Program-made: the position numbers and the translations under genes
In this document: one piece after another, positions 1 to 5,509 of the stretch
Position numbering within the stretch: the first letter of the stretch is position 1
How the letters are laid out: the number at the start of each line of letters is the position of its first letter
Origin: Ignavibacteria bacterium UBA4661
GTDB lineage: Bacteria > Bacteroidota > Ignavibacteria > Kapaibacteriales > UBA4661
Length of the DNA stretch: 5,714 nt
Direction of reading: 5' to 3'
Assembly (NCBI GenBank): GCA_002405405.1
Contig: DHLT01000116.1
Location: forward strand, 1 to 5,714
Notes under the pieces: model-generated
Told to the model about the DNA's origin: nothing
The model's input: only the letters and a program-made list of their open reading frames with translations
Databases searched by the model: none

Positions 1-304
1 CTGGACCGAAAATACGTGTCGCTTTTGGTTCACCTTGATTATTCAGCAAAACTGCTGCGTTTTCATCGAAGCGGATATACGACCCATCTTTTCGACGAAT
101 TTCTTTTTTCGTTCGAACAATGACGGCTTTTGATTTATCACCTTTTTTTACTCCTGCATTAGGAATGGCATCTTTTACCGAAACAACCACAATATCACCG
201 ACACCGGCATAGCGTTTTTCGTGTCCACCCAAAATGCGAATTACTCGAACTCGTCGTGCGCCGGAGTTATCCGCAACTACGAGATTTGTTTCTTCTTGAA
301 TCAT
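1..304 (-). CDS. rplN: Large ribosomal subunit protein uL14 (L14), 3' end missing
   Basis: L14 binds 23S rRNA on the subunit interface of the 50S and contributes to bridges with the 30S subunit. The frame runs from an ATG at 304 off the left edge and gives 101 residues; the family is usually about 122, so only the C-terminal ~20 are missing. The N-terminus has the family opening MIQ, then [18 protein letters not shown] at residues 10-27. Residues 60-86 match the L14 signature (AVIVRT, then [16 protein letters not shown]), and the visible end reads TRIFGP, just before the usual ARELR tail. A good SD sequence (AAAGAGGT) lies 6 bases before the ATG, and the start is 26 bases after rpsQ. This is the first gene of what would be the spc operon; no promoter or terminator separates it from rpsQ, so it is probably co-transcribed. 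The cut is the window edge, not a mutation. Confidence 0.97.
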   Translation of the reverse strand, partial: MIQEETNLVVADNSGARRVRVIRILGGHEKRYAGVGDIVVVSVKDAIPNAGVKKGDKSKAVIVRTKKEIRRKDGSYIRFDENAAVLLNNQGEPKATRIFGP

Positions 305-330
305 TGACGTACCTCTTTTTGCGTAATGTA

Positions 331-606
331 TTACTTAGCGCGTTCAACTATCTCAACCAATCTCCAGCGTTTGCGAGCACTGAGCGGGCGTGTTTCCATA
401 ATTCGAACTACATCGCCTACATTGCAGGCGTTTTCCTCATCATGCGCCATATATTTTTTGGTACGCTTAAAGTATTTTTTATACAGTTTATGCGCTACCT
501 GACGCTCCTCAGCAACGATAATCGTTTTATCAGCTTTGTTTGATACAACTTTGCCGATACGCACTTTACGTCTGCCACGTTCCTCTGTTGTTACTTGTGT
601 TTCCAT
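331..606 (-). CDS. rpsQ: Small ribosomal subunit protein uS17 (S17)
   Basis: S17 is a primary 16S rRNA-binding protein with an OB fold that helps assemble the 30S body. The 91-residue product is slightly longer than the E. coli protein (84), because of a charged N-terminal extension of about ten residues ([13 protein letters not shown]) before the conserved core. The core shows [12 protein letters not shown] at residues 20-31, [17 protein letters not shown] at 41-57, [16 protein letters not shown] at 61-76 and [10 protein letters not shown] at 79-88, all typical of the family. The ATG at 606 is the only sensible start; an AAGGG SD-like sequence precedes it by about 10 bases. It follows rpmC by 17 bases and precedes rplN by 26, the standard L29-S17-L14 order. 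It ends in TAA. Confidence 0.98.
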   Translation of the reverse strand: METQVTTEERGRRKVRIGKVVSNKADKTIIVAEERQVAHKLYKKYFKRTKKYMAHDEENACNVGDVVRIMETRPLSARKRWRLVEIVERAK

Positions 607-623
607 GACGGTTGTACCCTTAA

Positions 624-824
624 TTATGCAGTTTCGCGCTCACGTATAATTGTTTTAATCCGAGCTATATCTTTTCTCAGCGTACGAATATTCGTTGTGC
701 TTTGCAATTCACCAAGTGTCTGCTGGAAGCGAAGATTTACCAAGGTCTCTTCGGCATCTCGCAATGCCATCGCCAACTCCTCAATCGTAATCTTCCGCAG
801 ATCAGTCGCCTTACGCGCTTTCAT
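624..824 (-). CDS. rpmC: Large ribosomal subunit protein uL29 (L29)
   Basis: L29 is a small two-helix protein at the mouth of the peptide exit tunnel, next to L23, where chaperones and the signal recognition particle dock. The product has 66 residues, normal for the family (about 63-70), and is rich in charged residues suited to a long antiparallel helical pair. The segment [16 protein letters not shown] (residues 27-42) with the following [18 protein letters not shown] is the recognisable L29 core. Its ATG at 824 lies only 2 bases after the rplP stop codon, and the AAGGG that can serve as its SD sequence sits inside the last codons of rplP. Initiation is therefore probably coupled to termination on rplP. 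Identity rests on both the sequence and its fixed position between L16 and S17. Confidence 0.96.
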   Translation of the reverse strand: MKARKATDLRKITIEELAMALRDAEETLVNLRFQQTLGELQSTTNIRTLRKDIARIKTIIRERETA

Positions 825-826
825 AA

Positions 827-1246
827 TTACCCTTGAAAATCAATACGTGTTACAAACTTCGTTTTGATCGGCAACTTGTTTGAAGCTAAACGCATTTCCT
901 CGACCGCTTTCTCTTTACTTACTCCATCAACCTCAAACATGATACGACCAGGGCGAATGACTGAAACCCAAAATTCTGGACTTCCTTTACCGCTACCCAT
1001 ACGCGTTTCTGCTGGTTTCTTTGTAATTGATTTATCGGGGAAAATCCGAATCCATACTTTACCGTCACGACGCAAGTAGCGGTTGATCGCAATACGCGCC
1101 GATTCGATCTGACGATTGGTTATCCAACCTGGCTCCATCGCTTTCAAACCAAATGTACCGAACGCAACTTGCGAGCCACGATAAGCTTTGCCGCGCATAC
1201 GTCCACGTTGCGGTTTGCGATATTTTACTCGTTTTGGGATTAACAT
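827..1246 (-). CDS. rplP: Large ribosomal subunit protein uL16 (L16)
   Basis: L16 binds 23S rRNA near the A site and peptidyl transferase centre and helps position the aminoacyl-tRNA acceptor arm. The product has 139 residues against about 136 in E. coli. It begins [17 protein letters not shown], continues with [17 protein letters not shown] at residues 27-43 and [18 protein letters not shown] at 63-80, and has the strongly conserved RMGSGKG at 82-88, followed by [17 protein letters not shown]. Arg82 aligns with the E. coli arginine that is hydroxylated (Arg81). The wording of these segments resembles Chlorobi-type L16 as I recall it. The start is the ATG at 1246; only a weak GAGAG sequence 8 bases upstream could act as SD. 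The gene follows rpsC by 32 bases and runs almost directly into rpmC. Confidence 0.98.
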   Translation of the reverse strand: MLIPKRVKYRKPQRGRMRGKAYRGSQVAFGTFGLKAMEPGWITNRQIESARIAINRYLRRDGKVWIRIFPDKSITKKPAETRMGSGKGSPEFWVSVIRPGRIMFEVDGVSKEKAVEEMRLASNKLPIKTKFVTRIDFQG

Positions 1247-1278
1247 TGGTATTTCTCTCGCTTAAATTCTAAAGACTA

Positions 1279-1953
1279 TTACTTTCCGCGTTTTTCTGTC
1301 TTTGGAGCATCTTGATACAGCTGAGCTGTACCGATGATCTCACCAAGACAAATCCAAACTTTCACACCGATGGCACCATAGATCGTTTGCGCAGTTGCTT
1401 GTGCATAATCAATGTTTGCACGCAGTGTATGAAGTGGCACACGCCCTTCACGATACTGCTCAGTGCGCGCAATGTCCGCACCACCAATCCTACCGGCACA
1501 CATAACCCGAATACCTTCAGCACCCATACGCATCGTTGCAGAAACCGCCTGTTTCATCGCGCGACGATACGAAATCCGTCCTTCAATTTGTTGGGCTACT
1601 GCATCAGCAACCAATTGCGCATCTAACTCAGGGCGTTTGATTTCATTTATAAGAATTTTTACTTCTTTATCTGTCACTTTGCGCAATTCTTCTTCAAGCT
1701 GAGCAATTTCTTTTCCTGAACGACCAATGACAACACCGGGGCGTGAAGTCTTGATTGTAAGACGAATTTGTTTTGCTGTACGCTCAACGATAATTTTTGC
1801 AACGCCAGCTTTCGACAGACGCTTTTGAAGATACTTTCGCACCTCCATATCTTCCGACAATTTTGAAGCAAAATTTCGACTTTCGTACCAATTGGCATCC
1901 CATGGACGAATAATGCCAAGTCTCAGACCTATAGGATTAACTTTCTGACCCAA
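1279..1953 (-). CDS. rpsC: Small ribosomal subunit protein uS3 (S3), TTG start
   Basis: S3 sits in the 30S head at the mRNA entry channel and takes part in unwinding structured mRNA. The 224-residue product is near the E. coli length (233). It has the invariant opening MGQKVNPIGLRLG and an N-terminal type II KH domain with the RNA-binding loop GRSG at residues 77-80 (VIGRSGKEI). The C-terminal domain follows, with RAMKQAVSATMRMGAEGIRV around 130-149, CAGRIGGADIAR and the block REGRVPLHTLRANIDYA. The start codon is TTG (1953-1951): it codes the first residue before GQKVNP, an in-frame TGA lies two codons upstream, and AAGGAG sits 8 bases before it, so no ATG start is possible without losing the conserved N-terminus. 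The gene ends in a tandem in-frame stop, TAA TAG. It follows rplV by 12 bases. Confidence 0.98.
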   Translation of the reverse strand: MGQKVNPIGLRLGIIRPWDANWYESRNFASKLSEDMEVRKYLQKRLSKAGVAKIIVERTAKQIRLTIKTSRPGVVIGRSGKEIAQLEEELRKVTDKEVKILINEIKRPELDAQLVADAVAQQIEGRISYRRAMKQAVSATMRMGAEGIRVMCAGRIGGADIARTEQYREGRVPLHTLRANIDYAQATAQTIYGAIGVKVWICLGEIIGTAQLYQDAPKTEKRGK

Positions 1954-1960
1954 GATTCAC

Positions 1961-1968
1961 GCTCCTTA
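1961..1968 (-). promoter_or_regulatory. Ribosome binding site of rpsC, fused to the rplV stop codon
   Basis: Read on the minus strand this is TAAGGAGC: the rplV stop TAA supplies the first bases of an AAGGAG SD sequence. It lies 8 bases ahead of the TTG that opens rpsC and is strong enough to support that rare start. It implies that ribosomes finishing rplV are placed to begin rpsC. Confidence 0.85.
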
Positions 1969-2307
1969 ATTCAGTGTTGACACAACAATGGTAATATGAT
2001 TTGTCCGCTTACGAATGCGATATGCACGTCCCATTGGAGCAGGACTAATACGTTTGAGAACCGGACCCTGATTGACAAAAGCATCTTTAATAAATGCCTC
2101 TGCGGTACTAATCCCAAGATTATTGTTATTATCCAAGTTTGCGAATGCTGAACTCAACACACGACTTGCATCACGTGCAGCACGCTTTGGAGAGAACTTA
2201 AGAATTGCCATTGCTTGATCAACGCGTTTACCACGAATCATATCAATAACAAGGCGCATTTTTCTGGGCGAACCCGGTAAGAATCGTTTTGTTGCTTTAG
2301 CTTCCAT
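1966..2307 (-). CDS. rplV: Large ribosomal subunit protein uL22 (L22)
   Basis: L22 binds 23S rRNA and sends a long beta-hairpin into the peptide exit tunnel, near the macrolide-binding region. The product has 113 residues, against 110 in E. coli. The N-terminal part shows SPRKMRLVIDMIRGKRV at residues 13-29 and the helix AMAILKFSPKRAARDASRVLSSAFAN follows. The C-terminal hairpin region is GPVLKRISPAPMGRAYRIRKRTNHITIVVS at 81-110 (described in two parts: the tip around SPAPMGRAYR and the return strand NHITIVV). A short asparagine run (residues 60-63) lies in a surface loop. Its ATG follows the rpsS stop by 9 bases, with the stop codon itself forming part of TAAGGA as SD. Confidence 0.98.
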   Translation of the reverse strand: MEAKATKRFLPGSPRKMRLVIDMIRGKRVDQAMAILKFSPKRAARDASRVLSSAFANLDNNNNLGISTAEAFIKDAFVNQGPVLKRISPAPMGRAYRIRKRTNHITIVVSTLN

Positions 2308-2310
2308 TGT

Positions 2311-2319
2311 ATATCCTTA
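2311..2319 (-). promoter_or_regulatory. Ribosome binding site of rplV, fused to the rpsS stop codon
   Basis: On the minus strand the rpsS stop TAA continues as TAAGGA, a moderate SD sequence about 6 bases from the rplV ATG. Stop and SD share bases, which favours coupled translation of S19 and L22. Confidence 0.7.
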
Positions 2320-2601
2320 TCTACCCGTTTTTTGATCTTTACGATGTCCAGCATGACCGCGATATGTCCGTGTTGGGGCAAACTCACCGAGTTTGTGACC
2401 TACCATATTTTCCGTTACATAAACTGGAATAAACTTATTACCATTATGTACCGCAAATGTATGACCAACAAATGAGGGAGCAATCATTGATGCTCGCGAC
2501 CATGTTTTAATTACTTTCTTCTGATTAGCAACATTTAAGGAGTCAACCTTTTTTGACAGCTTGATACTGATAAATGGTCCTTTTTTTAGAGAACGAGCCA
2601 T
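2317..2601 (-). CDS. rpsS: Small ribosomal subunit protein uS19 (S19)
   Basis: S19 lies in the 30S head, pairs with S13, and contacts the A-site side and the intersubunit bridge region. The product has 94 residues, close to the E. coli 92. It starts [11 protein letters not shown], the standard S19 opening, carries [22 protein letters not shown] through the middle (residues 33-54), and ends with the signature [17 protein letters not shown] at 67-83 and a basic tail. The ATG at 2601 has the best SD sequence in the window (TAAGGAGGT, 6 bases before the start). It is 12 bases after rplB and 9 before rplV, as in nearly all bacterial S10 operons. Confidence 0.98.
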   Translation of the reverse strand: MARSLKKGPFISIKLSKKVDSLNVANQKKVIKTWSRASMIAPSFVGHTFAVHNGNKFIPVYVTENMVGHKLGEFAPTRTYRGHAGHRKDQKTGR

Positions 2602-2607
2602 TAATTT

Positions 2608-2616
2608 ACCTCCTTA
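2608..2616 (-). promoter_or_regulatory. Ribosome binding site of rpsS, fused to the rplB stop codon
   Basis: The minus strand reads TAAGGAGGT, where TAA is the rplB stop and AAGGAGGT is a near-complete complement of a canonical 16S rRNA 3' end. It is the strongest SD sequence in this window and shows that the host uses SD-led initiation for this operon. Confidence 0.9.
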
Positions 2617-3450
2617 TTTTACTCTTCTACGAAGAATGTACTTATCTGACTGATTACGTTTCTTACGTGTCTTTAAACCTTTAGCCAATTGACCCCACGG
2701 TGAGCGAGGATGCAAACGACCACCACCCGATTTTGACTTCCCTTCACCACCACCCATTGGGTGATCGATCGGATTCATTGCCATACCACGTGTTTGAGGA
2801 CGAACACCAAACCACCGCATTCTGCCGGCTTTACCATAAGACACATTTTCGTGATCACTGTTGCCAACAACTCCAATAGTTGCTAAACAGTTTACTGGTA
2901 CAACTCGTACTTCACTTGAAGGTAATTTGATTTGAGCATACTTCTCGTCGCGTGCAACAAGTTGCACGGATGAACCTGCCGTGCGAGCAATTTGCCCACC
3001 TTTACCAGGCTTCATCTCAACATTGTGTATGAATGCGCCGACGGGAATTTTTGCTAAAGGTAGCGTATTCCCATCTCGAATTTCTGCAGTTGCAGAACTT
3101 TGCAATACATCACCAACTTTGATTCCGCCGGGAGCAAGGATATAACGCTTCTCTCCGTCTGCATAGCTCAGCAATGCGATGCGGCACGAACGATTTGGAT
3201 CATATTCAATTGATACTACTGTTGCATCAATATCAAATTTGTTCCGCTTAAAATCAATAACGCGATAGCGGCGTTTATGCCCTCCACCTCTGTGACGCGA
3301 TGTAATGCGTCCGGTGTTGTTACGACCACCTGTTTTCTTTAAGGTTTGAACAAGTGATTTTTCGGGTACCGACTTTGTTATCTCATCAAAGGTTGGAACA
3401 GAATAAAAGCGAGTGCCTGGTGTAATCGGCTTTAATTTTCTGATACCCAT
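2614..3450 (-). CDS. rplB: Large ribosomal subunit protein uL2 (L2)
   Basis: L2 is a primary 23S rRNA-binding protein needed for subunit association and for an active peptidyl transferase centre. The product has 278 residues, against 273 in E. coli. The N-terminal part shows [20 protein letters not shown] at about residues 44-63. The OB-fold and SH3-like core carry [25 protein letters not shown] (83-107) and [20 protein letters not shown] (141-160). The C-terminal loop has [17 protein letters not shown] (221-237); His230 aligns with the E. coli His229 implicated in function. The tail [21 protein letters not shown] is a variant I recall from FCB-type bacteria. The ATG at 3450 is conserved in position but has no SD sequence, and it follows a 70-base gap after rplW, the longest inside the ribosomal run. 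Confidence 0.98.
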   Translation of the reverse strand: MGIRKLKPITPGTRFYSVPTFDEITKSVPEKSLVQTLKKTGGRNNTGRITSRHRGGGHKRRYRVIDFKRNKFDIDATVVSIEYDPNRSCRIALLSYADGEKRYILAPGGIKVGDVLQSSATAEIRDGNTLPLAKIPVGAFIHNVEMKPGKGGQIARTAGSSVQLVARDEKYAQIKLPSSEVRVVPVNCLATIGVVGNSDHENVSYGKAGRMRWFGVRPQTRGMAMNPIDHPMGGGEGKSKSGGGRLHPRSPWGQLAKGLKTRKKRNQSDKYILRRRVK

Positions 3451-3520
3451 AATTAACTTTATAAATTTTCAATTAACGACTATTGCTTACGACTCTTACC
3501 GATGAATACCAGTAAACAGA
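3451..3520 (-). other. 70-base AT-rich rplW-rplB spacer without an SD sequence
   Basis: This is the longest gap between ribosomal genes in the window. Read toward rplB, the last 30 bases are almost all A and T (ending TATAAAGTTAATT before the ATG), with no GGAG-like element at the normal distance; the nearest purine run, GGTAAGAG, is about 40 bases upstream. It holds short direct repeats: AGTCGT twice, and the heptamer GTTAATT twice about 20 bases apart. I see no gene, no strong hairpin and no convincing promoter. It may be an A/U-rich leader recognised through ribosomal protein S1, which is inference. Confidence 0.5.
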
Positions 3521-3817
3521 TTACTCACCACCCATATCGAAGATGTCAATAGTTTGACCTGGCTTCAATACGATATATGCTTTTTTTGTTGCTGCAAATG
3601 AACCTGACATACGTCCTTTACGTGTAAACTGCTCTTTGCCACGAGGTTTCGAGTGAACAGTACGTACATCTACAACATTTACACCAAACTGCTTTTCAAT
3701 TGCTTTACGGATTTGAATCTTATTCGCCGACACACTCACTTCGAATGTATAGCAAGCATTCTCTCCAAGCTTTGACGCTTTTTCACTTAGAATTGGGCGT
3801 TTCAATACTGACAACAT
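3521..3817 (-). CDS. rplW: Large ribosomal subunit protein uL23 (L23)
   Basis: L23 binds 23S rRNA at the exit of the peptide tunnel and is the docking site for trigger factor and the signal recognition particle. The product has 98 residues, against 100 in E. coli. It opens with LKRPILSEKASKL (residues 5-17), followed by YTFEVSVSANKIQIRKAIEKQFGVNV (23-48), the standard fold of the family. It ends with KKAYIVLKPGQTIDIFD (78-94). The basic loop between (SKPRGKEQFTRKGRMSG) corresponds to the rRNA-binding extension. The ATG at 3817 is 11 bases after the rplD stop, with TAAGGT, partly made of that stop codon, as SD. A 70-base gap follows before rplB. Confidence 0.97.
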   Translation of the reverse strand: MLSVLKRPILSEKASKLGENACYTFEVSVSANKIQIRKAIEKQFGVNVVDVRTVHSKPRGKEQFTRKGRMSGSFAATKKAYIVLKPGQTIDIFDMGGE

Positions 3818-3825
3818 GATTTCTT

Positions 3826-3831
3826 ACCTTA
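3826..3831 (-). promoter_or_regulatory. Ribosome binding site of rplW, fused to the rplD stop codon
   Basis: The rplD stop TAA continues as TAAGGT, a moderate SD sequence lying 8 bases before the rplW ATG. It is the same stop-plus-SD arrangement seen at four other junctions here. Confidence 0.65.
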
Positions 3832-4455
3832 TCCCTCAAATGAATGTACAATCGTATCTACAGCACTGCGATGCAACAAGATTTTTTTGCTACCAAGTAC
3901 ATGGTATGCAGAAACTTTATCGGCGATCATAGTTGTCAGTTTATCGATGTTTCGACTTGACAAGAGTACCGTATCATTACTGGTCGGAACCAATTGCAAC
4001 ACTTTTTCGCCTGACAAACCTAAATTTTTGAGTATTGCTGCAACTTGCTTTGTCTTAATCGAGGAAAGATTTAAATCTTCAACAACGATAATTGCATTTT
4101 CACGAGCGCGAAGAGAAAAGGCAGACTTACGAGCTAAACGGCGCATCTTCTTGGTCAATTCAACTCTATACTTGTGGGGACGGGGACCAAAAACAGTACC
4201 TCCGCCAACCCAAACAGGCGAACGCGAGCTACCCGAACGCGCTGTACCACGACCTTTCTGTTTCCAAGGCTTTTTACCGCCACCAGAAACCTCCCAACGC
4301 TCTTTTGTTTTATGCGTACCTTGACGCTGATGCGCCAAATACGATTTTACAGCCAAGTACATAGCGTGCTCGTGAGGTTCAACATTAAACACACTATCCG
4401 GCAACTCTACCTGACCACTCTTTTTGCCATCTTGAGAATACACATCAACCAACAT
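3829..4455 (-). CDS. rplD: Large ribosomal subunit protein uL4 (L4)
   Basis: L4 binds 23S rRNA early in assembly, and its long loop lines the exit tunnel close to the macrolide site. In E. coli it also represses the S10 operon; whether it does so here is unknown. The product has 208 residues, against 201 in E. coli. The tunnel loop is clear: QGTHKTKERWEVSGGGKKPW (residues 45-64), then KQKGRGTARSGSSRSPVWVG (65-84), then GGTVFGPRPHKY (85-96). The order GRGTAR, rather than the E. coli-like GTGRAR, is a variant I recall from FCB lineages. The globular C-terminal part has RRLARKSAFSLRA (105-117) and IIVVEDLNL (122-130). The ATG at 4455 is 11 bases after rplC, with TAAGAGGT as SD. Confidence 0.98.
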   Translation of the reverse strand: MLVDVYSQDGKKSGQVELPDSVFNVEPHEHAMYLAVKSYLAHQRQGTHKTKERWEVSGGGKKPWKQKGRGTARSGSSRSPVWVGGGTVFGPRPHKYRVELTKKMRRLARKSAFSLRARENAIIVVEDLNLSSIKTKQVAAILKNLGLSGEKVLQLVPTSNDTVLLSSRNIDKLTTMIADKVSAYHVLGSKKILLHRSAVDTIVHSFEG

Positions 4456-4461
4456 TTCTGA

Positions 4462-4469
4462 ACCTCTTA
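4462..4469 (-). promoter_or_regulatory. Ribosome binding site of rplD, fused to the rplC stop codon
   Basis: The minus strand reads TAAGAGGT, in which the rplC stop TAA leads straight into GAGGT, 6 bases ahead of the rplD ATG. It fixes the start and suggests coupled synthesis of L3 and L4. Confidence 0.75.
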
Positions 4470-5090
4470 CAGCTTTTCGATTTCAACAATTGAATTAGGA
4501 GCACCTGGAATGCTACCTTTCACCAAAATCAAGTTTGACTCAGGCAAAACTTGCAATACCTGCAGATTTCGCACTGTTCTTTGCACACCGCCCATTCGAC
4601 CTGCCATGCGTGTACCCTTGAATACGCGAGAAGGGAATGATGACCCTCCAATGGAACCCGGAGCACGAACACGATCTGACTGACCGTGCGGAGTCGAACC
4701 AACCCCACCGAAGTGGTGGCGTTTTACGACACCTTGAAAACCACGACCCTTTGATGTACCAGTAACTTTCACTTTATCTCCAACGATAAATTCCGTTACA
4801 TCTAGTACATCACCAATTTTTACACTTTTTTTAGCAAGAGAACGAAACTCTCTCAAGTGCTTTGTAAAAGGAACATTTGCTTTTGCAAACTGACCGGCAA
4901 CCGGTTTTGTTACCTTACGCGCTTCTTGAGATTGAAAACCGACTAATACTGCGGTATATCCATCTTTCTCTTTTGTTCTAACATTGACAACAGGACATGG
5001 TCCGGCTTCAATTACTGTACACGGTACAAATTCACCATTGTCGGTAAAGATGCTTGTCATTCCGATTTTTCTACCTAATAATGCGCTCAT
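4467..5090 (-). CDS. rplC: Large ribosomal subunit protein uL3 (L3)
   Basis: L3 is an early 50S assembly protein whose extended loop reaches the peptidyl transferase centre. The product has 207 residues, against 209 in E. coli. It opens LLGRKIGMTSIFTDNGEFVPCTVIEAGPCPVV from residue 4 (core: GRKIGMT, VIEAGPC). The central loop reads VTGTSKGRGFQGVVKRHHFG (109-128), then GSTPHGQSDRVRAPGSIGG (131-149), then RVFKGTRMAGRMGG (155-168). The glutamine methylated by PrmB in E. coli L3 (Gln150, after GSIG) is Gly149 here. The C-terminal part (LPESNLILVKGSIPGAPNS) is typical. The ATG at 5090 has AAGGAG 10 bases upstream and is 29 bases after rpsJ; rplD follows by 11. Confidence 0.98.
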   Translation of the reverse strand: MSALLGRKIGMTSIFTDNGEFVPCTVIEAGPCPVVNVRTKEKDGYTAVLVGFQSQEARKVTKPVAGQFAKANVPFTKHLREFRSLAKKSVKIGDVLDVTEFIVGDKVKVTGTSKGRGFQGVVKRHHFGGVGSTPHGQSDRVRAPGSIGGSSFPSRVFKGTRMAGRMGGVQRTVRNLQVLQVLPESNLILVKGSIPGAPNSIVEIEKL

Positions 5091-5100
5091 TGCGTCAATT

Positions 5101-5106
5101 CTCCTT
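5101..5106 (-). promoter_or_regulatory. Ribosome binding site of rplC
   Basis: AAGGAG on the minus strand, 10 bases before the rplC ATG, in the 29-base rpsJ-rplC gap. The match is strong and the spacing is at the long end of normal. Confidence 0.75.
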
Positions 5107-5119
5107 CGAATTCCTAATC

Positions 5120-5428
5120 TTAGACTTTAATCTCTACATCAACACCGGCAGGAAGCTCTAACCGCATCAGCGAGTCTACAGTTTTAGGTGTAGAGTTCAG
5201 AATATCAATCAATCGTTTATGAGTGCGGGACTCAAATTGTTCACGAGATTTCTTATCTACGTGCGGCGAACGCAATACCGTATAAATTTCTTTTTCGGTA
5301 GGCAGAGGGATTGGTCCAGAAATCACAGCACCGGTTTGCTTAACTGTACGAATGATTCTTTCTGCCGACTTATCAATCAAATTATGGTCGTACGATTTTA
5401 GTTTAATACGAATTTTATTTCTACTCAC
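5120..5428 (-). CDS. rpsJ: Small ribosomal subunit protein uS10 (S10/NusE), GTG start
   Basis: S10 is part of the 30S head and, as NusE, also pairs with NusB in transcription antitermination. The product has 102 residues, against 103 in E. coli. It has [21 protein letters not shown] at about residues 5-25. The family signature runs from [20 protein letters not shown] (32-51) through [17 protein letters not shown] (52-68) and then THKRLIDIL. It ends [11 protein letters not shown]. The start is GTG at 5428, the codon that gives the usual short N-terminus before KIRI; GGAG lies 8 bases upstream and no better ATG is near. It is the first ribosomal protein gene of the run, 81 bases after tuf and separated from it by a strong hairpin. 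Confidence 0.98.
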   Translation of the reverse strand: MSRNKIRIKLKSYDHNLIDKSAERIIRTVKQTGAVISGPIPLPTEKEIYTVLRSPHVDKKSREQFESRTHKRLIDILNSTPKTVDSLMRLELPAGVDVEIKV

Positions 5429-5436
5429 AGCCGATT

Positions 5437-5440
5437 CTCC
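5437..5440 (-). promoter_or_regulatory. Ribosome binding site of rpsJ
   Basis: GGAG (within CGGAGAATC) on the minus strand, 8 bases ahead of the rpsJ GTG. Its spacing supports GTG as the true start. Confidence 0.7.
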
Positions 5441-5451
5441 GACAGATTTGG

Positions 5452-5464
5452 CAAACTTATTTTA
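5452..5464 (-). promoter_or_regulatory. Possible weak promoter before rpsJ
   Basis: Just downstream of the hairpin the minus strand reads TAAAATAAGTTTG. TAAGTTTG fits the Bacteroidota -7 pattern TAnnTTTG, and TAAAAT resembles a sigma-70 -10 box. No matching -33/-35 element is visible, since that position falls in the GC-rich hairpin. A start here would leave a leader of roughly 15-20 bases carrying the rpsJ SD. An 8-base pattern with two free positions can occur by chance, so this is a weak call. Confidence 0.22.
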
Positions 5465-5467
5465 CAT

Positions 5468-5504
5468 ACAAAAGGGGCAGGGGGAAATCCCCCGCCCCTT
5501 TGTA
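5468..5504 (-). terminator. Hairpin terminator or attenuator after tuf
   Basis: The left arm AAAGGGGC plus GGGGG (5501-5489 on the minus strand) pairs with CCCCC plus GCCCCTTT (5484-5471). The stem is 13 bp, with one unpaired base (5479) and an ATTT loop (5488-5485). Up to three more pairs can form across a second one-base bulge at 5470. It begins 8 bases after the tuf stop codon. The tail is short, TTTTGTATGT, so an intrinsic terminator that partly leaks through to rpsJ is as plausible as full termination. It could also protect the 3' end of tuf mRNA from exonucleases. Confidence 0.78.
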
Positions 5505-5509
5505 GTATA

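Noticed and set aside
256..867. Plus-strand open frames opposite rplN, rpsQ and rpmC
   Set aside because: They are antisense to conserved ribosomal genes, are rich in hydrophobic and cysteine residues as expected for complement translation, and have no supporting signals.
1247..1278. rpsC-rplP spacer as a terminator or promoter
   Set aside because: At 32 bases it shows no stable stem or T-tract and no convincing promoter boxes, only a weak GAGAG sequence before rplP.
1674..1919. Minus-strand open frame of 81 codons inside rpsC in another frame
   Set aside because: It lies within the coding sequence of S3, whose frame is fully conserved; the product looks like a frame-shifted shadow.
3887..4324. 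Long plus-strand open frame of 145 codons opposite rplD
   Set aside because: It is entirely antisense to a well-conserved L4 gene, its translation shows no recognisable domain, and no ribosome binding site or operon context supports it.
5471..5501. The tuf-rpsJ palindrome as an insertion-sequence end or repeat unit
   Set aside because: Only one copy is present, there is no transposase or target duplication, and position and form fit a transcription hairpin.
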